Under the pieces are notes generated by a model. The model made no database searches, had not been told where the DNA came from, and saw nothing but the letters and a program-made list of their open reading frames with translations. From Halobacillus litoralis (GTDB taxonomy: Bacteria; Bacillota; Bacilli; Bacillales; Halobacillaceae): a DNA stretch of 64,000 bases. The stretch lies in assembly GCF_009856415.1 (NCBI RefSeq), contig NZ_WMEZ01000002.1, positions 372,001-436,000 of the forward strand, read 5' to 3'. This document shows, in pieces, positions 1-9,371 of the stretch (its first letter is position 1; every line of letters begins with the position of its first letter). A program made the translations under genes and the position numbers.

Positions 1-1350
1 TTTAATCGCTAAACCTCCCGCTGGTATATCGGTATAATCACCGACTCCGTCTCTTCCCGCTTTGAAGGGGGCTGCGGCGGACAGGACCGGCAATCCATCC
101 AATTCTGTTCCTTGAATATACTTTTCAATATAGCTTTTCTGAGCATCATTGACGATCTGGACGGTCGGATCATCGAGAACTTGAGAAAAGTAGCTGTATA
201 AAGGGGCCTCTGTTTCTCCGACAGGCGTTGCTACATAATCTTTTGTTCCCTCATGATCATGGGCGACAGCGTCCACAATTTCTTGATCCGGATCCACAAG
301 AGGGTCTCCTGTTTCAGAGTCATAAATGGGACGGGCTTCCGAATTTCCTTGAACGACTTCCCATTCTCCATCCGTTTTTTCCATCTGTAAATCGATGATT
401 CCTAAGTCAGATCCCCAGAAACCAGCTTGGGTGGTCGGCACTCCGTTGATCGTACCTGTATTCAAATCAATGTTGTGCTTGCCATCAAGAGAAGCATAAT
501 CCTCACTTGGGAACGTCTGGTGGGAGTGCCCGAAAAGCAATGCATCAAAACCATCGACCGTAGACAACTGATAGGTTTGGTTTTCTGCTCCCTTGATATA
601 TTCTTCCGCCGACCCAAGCCCTGAATGAGCGATTCCTACGATTACATCAGCGCCGGCTTCTTTCATCTCAGGAATGAATTTTTCCGCCGTTTCTTTCAAG
701 TCACGCGTGGTCACGTGACCTTCCAACTTATCTTTGTCCCATGTCATGATCTGCGGAGGGACAAAACCGATGACACCTACCTTGATAGAGTGGGCCTCCC
801 CATCTTGGTCAACGACTTTCCGGTCAAGGATCACATATGGATTGAAATAGTTTTCCTCACTACCTGCTTTATACACATTTGCGTTCACGTAAGGAAACTC
901 TGAACCTGAAATAGCCTGTTTGAGAAACTCCAACCCGTAATTGAATTCATGATTGCCATAGTTTCCTGCGTCATACTCTAATAGATTCATGGCTTGATAG
1001 ACAGGATGGATCTTTCCTTCTTCATCAAGAATCTTTTGATCGACAACATAATCCGCCATCGGATTCCCTTGAATCAGATCTCCGTTATCAAACAGCATCG
1101 AGTTTTCAACCTCATCTCTTGCACTATTAATCAATGTTGCTGTGTTTACAAGACCGACCTTGTCATCCTGTTGACCGGAAAAATAATCATAGTTCATGAC
1201 ATGGCTGTGCAGATCTGTCGTTTCCATCAATCGTAAATCAACGACATCCTCATCCGTATCCGCCATAACCGCTGAAGGCAATACGGCTGAGGCTGCCAAA
1301 CCCAGACCTAGAGCCGAGCGAAGCCACCACTGCTTTTGGTTCTTTTTCAC
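1..1350 (-). CDS. 2',3'-cyclic-nucleotide 2'-phosphodiesterase / 3'(5')-nucleotidase, exported, C-terminus outside window
   Basis: The frame is open from a GTG at 1350 to base 1 (450 codons), so the 3' end lies beyond the window. It starts with a signal peptide (basic MKKNQKQWW, hydrophobic stretch, cleavage near AVMA-D). The mature part begins RLMETTDLHSHV, the metal-binding DxH of calcineurin-like nucleotidases, and GNHEFNYG and GHSHQTF are the other metal motifs. The visible end, GRDGVGDYTDIPAGG, is typical of the nucleotidase C-terminal domain of CpdB/YfkN-type enzymes. It should hydrolyse extracellular cyclic or 3'/5'-nucleotides for phosphate or nucleoside scavenging. The GTG is preferred because the ATG eight bases upstream runs into a stop after three codons; AAAGGA lies about ten bases upstream. 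Cell-wall anchoring cannot be judged without the end. Confidence 0.9.
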   Translation of the reverse strand, partial: MKKNQKQWWLRSALGLGLAASAVLPSAVMADTDEDVVDLRLMETTDLHSHVMNYDYFSGQQDDKVGLVNTATLINSARDEVENSMLFDNGDLIQGNPMADYVVDQKILDEEGKIHPVYQAMNLLEYDAGNYGNHEFNYGLEFLKQAISGSEFPYVNANVYKAGSEENYFNPYVILDRKVVDQDGEAHSIKVGVIGFVPPQIMTWDKDKLEGHVTTRDLKETAEKFIPEMKEAGADVIVGIAHSGLGSAEEYIKGAENQTYQLSTVDGFDALLFGHSHQTFPSEDYASLDGKHNIDLNTGTINGVPTTQAGFWGSDLGIIDLQMEKTDGEWEVVQGNSEARPIYDSETGDPLVDPDQEIVDAVAHDHEGTKDYVATPVGETEAPLYSYFSQVLDDPTVQIVNDAQKSYIEKYIQGTELDGLPVLSAAAPFKAGRDGVGDYTDIPAGGLAIK

Positions 1351-1690
1351 TCTCGCATCTTTCCTTTCCGTATGGATTTTTTTATGTAAAATCTTGGTGT
1401 TTCTTCTATTATTTTATCACCTTATCGAAATAATGATATGCCTTTATCTATACTGATCAATGATATTCTAAAAATAATTACCCCTACCTAAAACTAACTA
1501 AGGGTTAAGGGGCGTCTATCTGCATTCGTGAAGTTAAAAACCGAGACGTCATAATGTTCCAACAAGAAAACTCCCTCTCAACGAAAGCAAGAGGGAGCTC
1601 ACAGAAAAAGATAATACGATTAAATGAATAGATATCACGCCTATAAATAATCCCCTTACTTTTCTTAAATTTTTCAGAGACAATAAATGG
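1351..1690. other. Intergenic region, terminator only
   Basis: No credible gene on either strand. It holds the upstream region of the nucleotidase gene and the terminator at 1565-1597. Confidence 0.5.
1565..1597 (-). terminator. Rho-independent terminator
   Basis: Stem CTCCCTCT / AGAGGGAG with an 11-base loop. On the minus strand it is followed by TTTTCTTG, so it ends transcripts of the recombinase-like gene at 1691-2143. Confidence 0.75.
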
Positions 1691-2143
1691 TCAGGCTTCT
1701 TCTTTCTTATCAATGAATGTTTTCCATGCTTGTCCTTGGATATCTAATTCCACTTCCGCTGCTCCCATTAAATATAGCTCGAACCTCTTATAATCCAGCG
1801 TCAACTCTTCTCTATAAAAATGCACCTTCCCTAAGATGTCTACCACTTCTAAAAGCAACTTAGCATTCGATTTCATCTCAGTTCTCAAACCTGCAATACT
1901 ATAAAATAGGAGTAAATCGGCTCTATTCTTAGGTTTTTCTATTATTTTTCTTATTTGTAGTAATTCAGGGCGTTGAAATGGTGACCCTAAATACCCTAAA
2001 TCACTGAACCTTTTAGTAACAATCAAGTTATTAGCTGAACAGTAATCAAACAACACCTTATCCTGGTGGATAATGCGCTCGACTGGAGTCCGTGAGTTTC
2101 CAAAATCAATAGACTTCCTGTAATAACAGAAAACACTTCCCAT
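1691..2143 (-). CDS. Small serine-recombinase (resolvase N-terminal domain)-like protein
   Basis: A 150-residue protein. Its first 70 residues follow the resolvase catalytic-domain pattern: CYYRKS near residues 6-11 corresponds to the YxRvS block with the nucleophilic serine, then a helix, FDYCSANNL, then SDLGYLGSPFQRPELLQI, matching the usual 'D.G.SG...RPgl..l' block. The later block that normally reads YKLDRLSR is here YSIAGLRT, so the conserved DRLSR arginines are gone. There is no DNA-binding or zinc-ribbon C-terminal domain. It may be a diverged stand-alone relative without strand-exchange activity, or a domesticated remnant. A TGA seven codons upstream in frame fixes the ATG. The ribosome site is poor. 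Confidence 0.6.
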   Translation of the reverse strand: MGSVFCYYRKSIDFGNSRTPVERIIHQDKVLFDYCSANNLIVTKRFSDLGYLGSPFQRPELLQIRKIIEKPKNRADLLLFYSIAGLRTEMKSNAKLLLEVVDILGKVHFYREELTLDYKRFELYLMGAAEVELDIQGQAWKTFIDKKEEA

Positions 2144-2193
2144 CCCTTGCCCACATCCCGTTCAGTATAGTGATGAAAGAATGAAAGACGCAC

Positions 2194-2232
2194 AAAAAAG
2201 CATATGCATCCAACAATCTGGATTCATATGCT
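2194..2232 (-). terminator. Terminator-like hairpin between pcp and the recombinase-like gene
   Basis: GCATATG-a-ATCC / GGAT-g-CATATGC stem followed on the minus strand by TTTTTTG. It is a second terminator after pcp or an attenuator ahead of the recombinase-like gene. Confidence 0.6.
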
Positions 2233-2302
2233 AGTATGGCCTCTTAAACCTCTCATATATTCACTACAAACTAGACTTATGGGTCTTTCTAATCATGCTC
2301 AT

Positions 2303-2332
2303 AAAAAAAGAGCCTGGTCTTCAACCAGACTC
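2303..2332 (-). terminator. Terminator of the peptide-utilisation operon
   Basis: GAGTCTGGT / ACCAGGCTC stem with a TGAAG loop, followed on the minus strand by seven T, just past the pcp stop codon. Confidence 0.85.
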
Positions 2333-2342
2333 TATCTAACAC

Positions 2343-2948
2343 TTAGGGCATCAATTGAATAATATGTTTGACGGCTTCAGTCAAATCTTTCTGTGACCAG
2401 CTTGGCAGTTTTCCATGCTGAACCGCCAGCTCGTGAGAAGCAGGAATATGAACAAAGCCAGAAGGAACCTGTTTATGGTTCACATGAAAATGATAAAGCG
2501 CTTGATACATCACATGGTTACATAAGTAAGTCCCAGCAGTATTTGAAACCTCAGCCGGATACCCTTTTGATTGTAAGTCTTCAACAAAGCTCTTTATTGG
2601 CAGAGTAGAAAACAACCCATCCGGTCCCTCTTCTTGGATAGGATCCCCATCAGGTGTGTTCCCTTCGTTATCCTTTTCATTGCTTTCGTTACAGTTGATG
2701 GCAATCCGCTCAGGTGTCATTTTGTAACGTCCGGCAGCAAGCCCGAGTGAGATGACTGCATCCGGTTCGCCGTCATTGATATGCTCTAAAATTTCACGGC
2801 CGGACTTGTTATAATCGACGGAAAGAATCCTTCCTTCGATACGATATCCATTCAACTCTTTCCCTTTCAGTTCCTCTACAATTTGATGTGTCGGGTTAAT
2901 TGGGAAGTCGAGAAATGGTTCAAATCCTGTGAGTAAAAGTGTTTTCAT
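2343..2948 (-). CDS. pcp: Pyrrolidone-carboxylate peptidase (pyroglutamyl-peptidase I)
   Basis: 201 residues, close to the usual family length. It removes N-terminal pyroglutamate from peptides in the cytoplasm (peptidase family C15). It starts with the conserved TGFEPF, and the catalytic triad is visible: Glu in MTPERIAIN, Cys in NTAGTYLCNH, His in GFVHIP. It is the last gene of a leftward operon, overlapping the M14 peptidase gene by 29 bases and followed directly by a strong terminator. Together with the Dpp-type transporter, the IclR regulator and the M14 peptidase this points to uptake and breakdown of peptides. Pyroglutamyl peptides are a plausible substrate, but that is inference. Confidence 0.95.
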   Translation of the reverse strand: MKTLLLTGFEPFLDFPINPTHQIVEELKGKELNGYRIEGRILSVDYNKSGREILEHINDGEPDAVISLGLAAGRYKMTPERIAINCNESNEKDNEGNTPDGDPIQEEGPDGLFSTLPIKSFVEDLQSKGYPAEVSNTAGTYLCNHVMYQALYHFHVNHKQVPSGFVHIPASHELAVQHGKLPSWSQKDLTEAVKHIIQLMP

Positions 2949-5895
2949 TTGCTGTTTCTCCTTTCATGGATAGAGGTCTTTTTCTTTCAATGATGTGATA
3001 TCCACCTTCTTGATATTTGGATAACGATTGTTTTTCAGAGATTACTTCTAAGATCGATTGATTAAATACTTTTTGTGCTTCTATACATAACTTCAAGTCC
3101 TCCCCATACACCGTTTCGTCTGCGGCCTCAGATGTTAGATCTGCACTGACCCAGTCTGGAAATCTCGAAATCGCTACATGAGATTCAGAGTCTGGATGAG
3201 TCTCCCATGTGAAAAACAATAAAGATCCCGTTTGTTCTACAGGGAAGATATCAGGGAGCCATTGGTGGCCGTACTTTTTATACCGATCCATCCATTCCTG
3301 GTTTTTCTCTTCAAGTATGGTTCCTTGGACCTTAACCATCATATGATGTTGAATTCGTTCTAATAAATCCCTCTGTTTTTCATATGTTGCTCCCACTAAT
3401 TTTCGTCCAATACCATAAATCAAAGCATTGGGAAGCCAATACGACTTCGGAAAACGAGGAGGACTGTTATACCCAGCAAAAGGCTGAATCCATTCATGAG
3501 CCGGAATCCCGTGATTATCAATCACAACATCAGGAACCCAGCGATGCATAAGGTCAGGAACAACTCGTGCTTCCCCGAATGGAGTAGATTGATAACGGTG
3601 TTCCGCGTACTCCAGTCCGACAGCATTATACCGTGCTGCATGGTGTTTCCATTCTGAGTTCTCCCTTGTCATTTTCTTGTGAATGATATCCCCATCAGGG
3701 TTGGCATTAGGTATGGCAACGATGTTCAAATGATCAACACTTCCGTTCTCTGATAAATCATCCATAAGTTCGATGACGGCGGGACGACTGGACACCTCAT
3801 TCGCATGGTGTCCGGTTTCTATGAGAATGGTGGGCTTATAAGCAGAAAGTTTCTTCCGAGATAAATAGGTTTCATCGGTTTCTGTGTACCATTCATAAAC
3901 GGGGATCCATTTCCCCTTGTAAGATTGCTCAGGTATCCATGTAAAAGAGGCACTCTTACTTTTTAACACATGTTTACCTACGTTGATAGAACTTGGAGGG
4001 ACGGAGATCTTCTCCGTTCTTATCACACCATTAATGTCCTTGGCGAGTCCAGTTGGATAGGGGTGACTGTCCTGAAAAGTGAGACCGATGACAGCACCCT
4101 GCTTAAGTCCAATGTTTTCCGTTTGATAAATTTTAATATGAGCTTTTGGTCTCGACCCTTCCCTGACATTCATAAAAGGGTAAACCCCGCCTGGGAAATC
4201 CTGATCTTTGTCATGAATATCAAAGAAGTGGAGCGTATTAAAATACAAATCTTCATGTAGTGCTTCCAATGAAGAAATACGCTCGTGCTCAACAGAAAGC
4301 TTCTCCTCTGGCTCACTCATTTCAACATCGATTTCAATTCGGTCGAATAATGGCTGACCTTCGTTCAGTTTTAATTCATTCAAAAAGGAGTCTAAAACGC
4401 GTGTCTGATAAAAGTAATAAAAATTTTGACGGTCGGTAGCAAAAGCTTTCTGTTTACATACTTCGCCTCCTACCATCCAGCGAATCTCGTTTGAAACAGG
4501 ATACACTCGTTTATTACCATCTACGTAGTTCATAGAATCGATAGGGACGAGAATCGATTTCTCAAAAATCACTCCTCCGCTTTTATCATAGACTTCCATG
4601 TTAACCTGAGGTTCTTGCGAACCATCAAGTTCAAAGATAACGACATCTTTATGTAAGGAAAGTTCTTCTCCAAGCCATTCATCCAAAGGATAAAGCTCCT
4701 GGATCCAGCGGATAGGTAACTCACATCCATCTTCATTCATTTCTTCTTTACAGACAAATTTGATGTGACCAATTTCTGAAACTACATTCTTCAAACTTTC
4801 TATCCACTCTTCCATCACTACACTGACAATCGGTTTAAAGGAAGAGTAAACATTCACCTTTTCTGCACCGGTCATTTTTTGAACTTTATTCCTGATTTTC
4901 TTTCTTTCAGATAAAGGTTCGGATAAGAAGATAGTCACTTCATCTGCTTCACTTGAATGATGTTTTCGAACAAGATCTAAACAAACATCCGTTTCGCGTT
5001 CACCTTCCCATATTAAATCTGAAACGACAAACTCTTCTGAAGTTGATTGCAAATCCGGTCGTTCCCAAAACGAAACCGCGCCCCCTTCCCGCCAGTGCTT
5101 GTCGTGCAGTAAATAACGGACAGCATGACGTAAGGAGCTTCCTTTCCCTTGGACCTTTATTCTATTACCGTCTAAAGTGATTTCAGATTGTTCTTTGTTC
5201 TGATTTTCGATTAGAAGTAAAACATCGGCATTCTCCACGTTTGTCAGTGGCAATTGTAAAGCCGTTGAGGACATCCCTATTCTGGCTGCCCCATAACAAA
5301 TATCGAGGAAAATTTCCTGGGAAATACTTTTATCAACATGAATGGACATGGATTGTTTTTGAGTAGGAATGGGTGTCGAATCACTAAAAAAGGCATCATA
5401 TTCCCAAAGCTCTGTGAGACTCTGAATCTCATTTGTATGATTCACATGGTTTTCAACAGATTCAGGAAAAGTAACAGGAGTCCTCTTTCCTTTTCCAACC
5501 CACCATTCTTCCTCACAAAAATAAATGACTTCCACTGGTCTTTTCTCCATATCAGCAACTGGCCACTCGCAAGCAAGAAATTGAAGGAAGCGACTTGATT
5601 CCTCCTCAGACCTATAGTGGAAAGTTAATTGCTTCGTTTCTGGGTGGAGTTTCAATGCTGTGATCGTTTCATCCTTAACAAAGTCCATCTTATAGTCTGG
5701 TTGCTGATTTCCGTTTAAAAATTCAAAAGTCAACGCGGTCGTTTCAAAACCAAGACGGGCACAAAAATCAATAAGACCTGAAGGAGTGAATCCTTCAGGC
5801 AATTGAAGATTGACGTTGATGTGATCTGGAACCCCGTCATGATTTCGGTCAGTAACAAGATAGCCTGGTTCCCAAAGATTTCTTAAATCATTCAT
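2920..5895 (-). CDS. Large M14-family zinc metallopeptidase
   Basis: 991 residues without a signal peptide, so probably cytoplasmic. The zinc carboxypeptidase domain is in the last third: GHHANEVSS near residue 693 supplies the HxxE zinc ligands, NPDGD the downstream loop, DNHGIPAHEW near 788 the third histidine, and FTWETHPDSE near 898 the likely catalytic glutamate. The first 650 residues are not recognised. They begin with a calcium-loop-like DRNHDGVPDHINV near residue 18. At roughly 990 residues it is much longer than a classical carboxypeptidase. It starts nine bases after the DppC-like gene with AGGTGAT as ribosome site, and overlaps pcp. The likely role is hydrolysis of peptides imported by the adjacent transporter. 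Confidence 0.85.
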   Translation of the reverse strand: MNDLRNLWEPGYLVTDRNHDGVPDHINVNLQLPEGFTPSGLIDFCARLGFETTALTFEFLNGNQQPDYKMDFVKDETITALKLHPETKQLTFHYRSEEESSRFLQFLACEWPVADMEKRPVEVIYFCEEEWWVGKGKRTPVTFPESVENHVNHTNEIQSLTELWEYDAFFSDSTPIPTQKQSMSIHVDKSISQEIFLDICYGAARIGMSSTALQLPLTNVENADVLLLIENQNKEQSEITLDGNRIKVQGKGSSLRHAVRYLLHDKHWREGGAVSFWERPDLQSTSEEFVVSDLIWEGERETDVCLDLVRKHHSSEADEVTIFLSEPLSERKKIRNKVQKMTGAEKVNVYSSFKPIVSVVMEEWIESLKNVVSEIGHIKFVCKEEMNEDGCELPIRWIQELYPLDEWLGEELSLHKDVVIFELDGSQEPQVNMEVYDKSGGVIFEKSILVPIDSMNYVDGNKRVYPVSNEIRWMVGGEVCKQKAFATDRQNFYYFYQTRVLDSFLNELKLNEGQPLFDRIEIDVEMSEPEEKLSVEHERISSLEALHEDLYFNTLHFFDIHDKDQDFPGGVYPFMNVREGSRPKAHIKIYQTENIGLKQGAVIGLTFQDSHPYPTGLAKDINGVIRTEKISVPPSSINVGKHVLKSKSASFTWIPEQSYKGKWIPVYEWYTETDETYLSRKKLSAYKPTILIETGHHANEVSSRPAVIELMDDLSENGSVDHLNIVAIPNANPDGDIIHKKMTRENSEWKHHAARYNAVGLEYAEHRYQSTPFGEARVVPDLMHRWVPDVVIDNHGIPAHEWIQPFAGYNSPPRFPKSYWLPNALIYGIGRKLVGATYEKQRDLLERIQHHMMVKVQGTILEEKNQEWMDRYKKYGHQWLPDIFPVEQTGSLLFFTWETHPDSESHVAISRFPDWVSADLTSEAADETVYGEDLKLCIEAQKVFNQSILEVISEKQSLSKYQEGGYHIIERKRPLSMKGETANENTFTHRI

Positions 5896-5903
5896 TTTAT
5901 CAC

Positions 5904-6806
5904 CTACACATCAAGGTTTGGATCAAACTTATCCCGAAGCCAATCGCCAAATAAATTGAATCCTAGTACAGTAATCATAATCGCAATACCTGGGAATGTC
6001 GCGGTCCACCAAGCTGAACTGATATAGTTACGACTATCGGATAACATGCCTCCCCAGGAAGGAATCGTCGGGTCAACGCCTAAACCTAAGAAAGTCAGCG
6101 AAGCTTCGAGTAGGATAAACTCAGCAATGAAAAGCGTACCTAACACGAGAATGGAAGACACCACATTAGGGAAAATGTGTTTTCCGATGATCCGTAGATG
6201 AGAGCCGCCAACCGCTTTTGCAGCCTGGATATATTCCAGTTCTTTCAGCGACATGACCTGCCCCCGGATCAGACGGGCGAAGCCGACCCAATAAGTCAGC
6301 CCTAAAATGATGACAATCTTCCAAATGCCAGTACCCAGTACACTCATAATAATGATGGCAAACAAGATAAATGGGAAGGCGAGCTGAATATCAGCCAGAC
6401 GCATGATAAGATCATCCATCCATTTACCAACATACCCTGAAATCAATCCAAGAATTGTTCCTACCACCATCGCTAAAAGAACACCAAAGAATCCAACCAT
6501 TAAGGAGATCCTTGCCCCATAAATGATTCGGCTGAATAAATCACGTCCGATCTGATCAGCACCTAATAGGTGTTCTGTATCAGCCCCTGATATAGAGGGT
6601 GGAGCAAGCCTAGAAGTCAATTGAGCTTCCGTCGGATCCATGGGAGCTATCCAAGGAGCGAATAAAGCACAGGATACACTGATGATAACGAGAAGAAGTC
6701 CGAACATTCCGGACGCATTCTTCAGCAGGAATAGACCAGGACGAAACTTTTTCTTCGGTTTCGTCTGTTGCACTTGTTCTTCTTGTTCATAGACTGCAGG
6801 TTCCAT
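5904..6806 (-). CDS. Peptide/nickel ABC transporter permease, DppC type
   Basis: 300 residues. A cytoplasmic N-terminal tail rich in Gln, Lys and Glu precedes six predicted membrane helices. HLLGADQIGRDLFSRIIYGA is the conserved DppC/OppC entry motif, and the coupling-helix (EAA) loop lies around QAAKAVGGSHLRIIGKHIFPN. It forms the channel with the DppB-type permease. Its ATG overlaps that gene's stop (TGATG), so the two are translationally coupled. It belongs to the leftward peptide operon. Confidence 0.95.
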   Translation of the reverse strand: MEPAVYEQEEQVQQTKPKKKFRPGLFLLKNASGMFGLLLVIISVSCALFAPWIAPMDPTEAQLTSRLAPPSISGADTEHLLGADQIGRDLFSRIIYGARISLMVGFFGVLLAMVVGTILGLISGYVGKWMDDLIMRLADIQLAFPFILFAIIIMSVLGTGIWKIVIILGLTYWVGFARLIRGQVMSLKELEYIQAAKAVGGSHLRIIGKHIFPNVVSSILVLGTLFIAEFILLEASLTFLGLGVDPTIPSWGGMLSDSRNYISSAWWTATFPGIAIMITVLGFNLFGDWLRDKFDPNLDV

Positions 6807-7738
6807 CAGCTATTGCCACCTCCCGCTTTAATTCTCGGATCGATCAGACTATAGCTGATATCAACGAGTAAGTTAACTAAGACCATGATCATCGCAAGCA
6901 TGATGACGCCACCCTGAATGACGGGATAGTCCCGCTGGTTAATCGCATCAATGATCATACGACCGACACCTGGCCAGGAAAAGACTTGTTCAATGATTAC
7001 GGTCCCGCCTAACAGCGATCCGAATTGAATACCGAGAAATGTAATGGTTGGGATCAAAGCGTTACGGAAGGTGTGACGCATGATAACGACCCATTCTTTC
7101 AATCCTTTGGAACGGGCGGTGGAAACATATTGTTGCGATAAGTTTTCAAGCATGGAAGATCGGACTAACCTAGCAAGAATACCTGATAGAATCATACCAA
7201 GCGCAATGGAAGGCAGAATCAAATATTCGATTCCGTCATAACCCGAAGCCGGCAGCCATTGAAGGTTCACAGAAAAGATCAAAATCAGCATAATACCGAG
7301 CCAGAAGTTCGGAAAGGATATGCCGATGAGTGAGAAGATACGACCAAAGAAGTCTACCGCTGTTCCTCTTTTCACTGCTGACAGAATCCCTACAGGAAAA
7401 GCGATCAGCATGGCAACAAAAACACCGCCGAATGCTAGAAGCAAGGTGGCTCCCATTTTGTCTACGACCATGTCAGTCACCGGTAAGCCTGTCCTGAATG
7501 ACTCCCCCAGATCAAAGGTTGCTAGATTTTTCAAAAATACTAAATACTGGACAGGTAAAGGTTCATCCAGACCAAGGTTTTCTCTCACGCTTTCAATGGC
7601 TTCCGGTGAAGGTTCACCAGCAGCAAACATGACAGTTACTGGATCGCCCGTCAGTCGGATACTAAAGAAGATAATAACGGAGATGGCTAAGAGAACTAAT
7701 ACACTATGTAATAGACGCCGAATAATGAACTGTAACAC
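6806..7738 (-). CDS. Peptide/nickel ABC transporter permease, DppB type
   Basis: 310 residues from the chosen GTG at 7738, which has GGAGG seven bases upstream; the longer frame from TTG 7756 runs through that ribosome site. The first helix is FIIRRLLHSVLVLLAISVI, typical of DppB/OppB. A large extracytoplasmic loop (GEPSPEAIESVRENLGLDEP) follows, and the coupling loop is near STARSKGLKEWVVIMRHTFR. Inner half of the peptide channel. Confidence 0.95.
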   Translation of the reverse strand: MLQFIIRRLLHSVLVLLAISVIIFFSIRLTGDPVTVMFAAGEPSPEAIESVRENLGLDEPLPVQYLVFLKNLATFDLGESFRTGLPVTDMVVDKMGATLLLAFGGVFVAMLIAFPVGILSAVKRGTAVDFFGRIFSLIGISFPNFWLGIMLILIFSVNLQWLPASGYDGIEYLILPSIALGMILSGILARLVRSSMLENLSQQYVSTARSKGLKEWVVIMRHTFRNALIPTITFLGIQFGSLLGGTVIIEQVFSWPGVGRMIIDAINQRDYPVIQGGVIMLAMIMVLVNLLVDISYSLIDPRIKAGGGNS

Positions 7739-7805
7739 AACGTCCCCTCCTATCAATCAATGATATAGAAGAAGACAGGTTGCTTCCTGCCTTCTTCCAT
7801 TCCAA

Positions 7806-9368
7806 CTATTCGACGGTTACTTCTTCTAAACGCATACGATCTTCGTGAGGTGGTTGGAAATTCTTCACACGATCATGGACAGCATAAAGAGCAACTTCAG
7901 AGTAAAGGTTCGCTTCAGGAGCCAGTTCATGCAAACGCTCTGTCAGCTTCATGAAGATTTCTTCACGTTTTTCCTGATCCACCGTTGTACGTTCTGCTTC
8001 CAACAGCTTCTCTACTTCTTCATCATAGAAAGAAGGGTTCCAGTGTTCTCCTTCGTGGTACATAAGATACGCTGTATTATCAAAGTCGAGCGTCCATCCG
8101 CCCCAACCTTGACGGTACATATGACCAGCTTCGCCACTTGGAATAAGGTCAGAAATCAAGGTGTTGCTATCGACACTTTCAATGTTCGCTTTCAAGCCGA
8201 CTTCTTCAAGGTAATAGGATACGACTTGAGTAATCTCTTTGAAGTTTCCATCGTTACCAGGAATATAAATGTCTACTTCCGTTCCTTCAGCGACACCAGC
8301 TTCTTCAAGGAGTTGCTTCGCTTTTTCAGGATCATATGGATATGGCTTCAGATCAGGGTTGTTACCAAAAGAAAGCTCACTTTGGAACGTGCTGATTTTC
8401 TCTCCGTACCCACCCAGGATTTCCTCAATGATGGCATCTTTATCAATGGCATAGTTAACTGCTTGTCTTACACGCTTATCGTCAAAAGGTTCTTTCTCCG
8501 TATTGAAACGCAAAGAATAAACTGTTGGTGTTCCCACCTCTTGAATAGAAAGAGAAGGATGATCCTTCAAAGATTCAACCTGACTAATTTCAACACGCTT
8601 CATGACATCAATTTCACCTGTTTGCAATTCTGCCAGACGTGTGGACGCCTCAGGAATGAAACGGAAAGTCACTTTATTAAGTTTGGGAACGCCGTCTTTC
8701 CAGTAGTCTTCATTCTTCTCAAGCACAGCTTTGCTATCCTGTTCATAAGAAGTCATTTTGAATGGTCCTGTACCTACAGGGTTTGTATTGAAATGTTCAT
8801 CCCCATTTTCTTCAATATACTTCGGAGGAACAATTACGGCGCCATAACCAGCAAGTTTCGTCAAAAGGACCGGATCCTTTTCATTTAAGTTGAAATTAAC
8901 GGTGTACTCATCCACCACTTCTACATTATCAATGGACGTATAGTTCGCTTGCTGTGGTCCTTGTGCACCTTCTTCACCGAGCAAACGATCAAATGTAAAC
9001 TTAACCGCGTCCGCGTTGAAAGGTTCTCCATTATGGAACGTCACTCCTTCACGAAGCTTGAATTGAAGGGTTTTATCGTCTACATACTCCCAGCTTTCAG
9101 CTAGACCCGGCTGTAGTTCAAGGTCCAAGTTACGATCTACAAGCCCCTCAAATACAGATGTTGCAACCGTACTCCAATCCAGCAAGAATGTATCGATCGG
9201 GTCCCAGTTCTGTGGATCCCCAGGAACGCCTACCACTAATTCATTTTCTCTTCCTTCCACTTCAATCTCGCTTGCATTTTCGGCACTCGTTTCTTCAGAG
9301 TCCGAACTGCAGGCAGCCAGCAATAGAACAACAAATAATAACATGAAACTCCATCTTGCTTTCTTCAT
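7806..9368 (-). CDS. Peptide-binding lipoprotein, family 5 extracellular solute-binding protein
   Basis: 520 residues with a lipoprotein signal peptide ending LLLAAC near residues 15-20 and a Ser/Glu-rich linker. The mature protein has the SBP_bac_5 signatures: LVVGVPGDPQNWDP, the LREGVTFHNGEPFNADAVKF block, and PVGTGPF. It captures substrate at the outer membrane face for the DppB/C permease. Its gene follows the IclR gene by three bases, with GGGGGAG before the ATG. Acidic composition (many Glu and Asp) fits a halotolerant exported protein. The peptide or nickel-chelate specificity cannot be read from sequence; the neighbouring peptidases favour peptides. Confidence 0.95.
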   Translation of the reverse strand: MKKARWSFMLLFVVLLLAACSSDSEETSAENASEIEVEGRENELVVGVPGDPQNWDPIDTFLLDWSTVATSVFEGLVDRNLDLELQPGLAESWEYVDDKTLQFKLREGVTFHNGEPFNADAVKFTFDRLLGEEGAQGPQQANYTSIDNVEVVDEYTVNFNLNEKDPVLLTKLAGYGAVIVPPKYIEENGDEHFNTNPVGTGPFKMTSYEQDSKAVLEKNEDYWKDGVPKLNKVTFRFIPEASTRLAELQTGEIDVMKRVEISQVESLKDHPSLSIQEVGTPTVYSLRFNTEKEPFDDKRVRQAVNYAIDKDAIIEEILGGYGEKISTFQSELSFGNNPDLKPYPYDPEKAKQLLEEAGVAEGTEVDIYIPGNDGNFKEITQVVSYYLEEVGLKANIESVDSNTLISDLIPSGEAGHMYRQGWGGWTLDFDNTAYLMYHEGEHWNPSFYDEEVEKLLEAERTTVDQEKREEIFMKLTERLHELAPEANLYSEVALYAVHDRVKNFQPPHEDRMRLEEVTVE

Positions 9369-9371
9369 TTA

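Noticed and set aside
7845-8888. 347-codon open frame on the plus strand
   Set aside because: It lies wholly antisense to the peptide-binding lipoprotein gene, has Arg/Phe/Cys-rich composition typical of a shadow frame, and no ribosome site.
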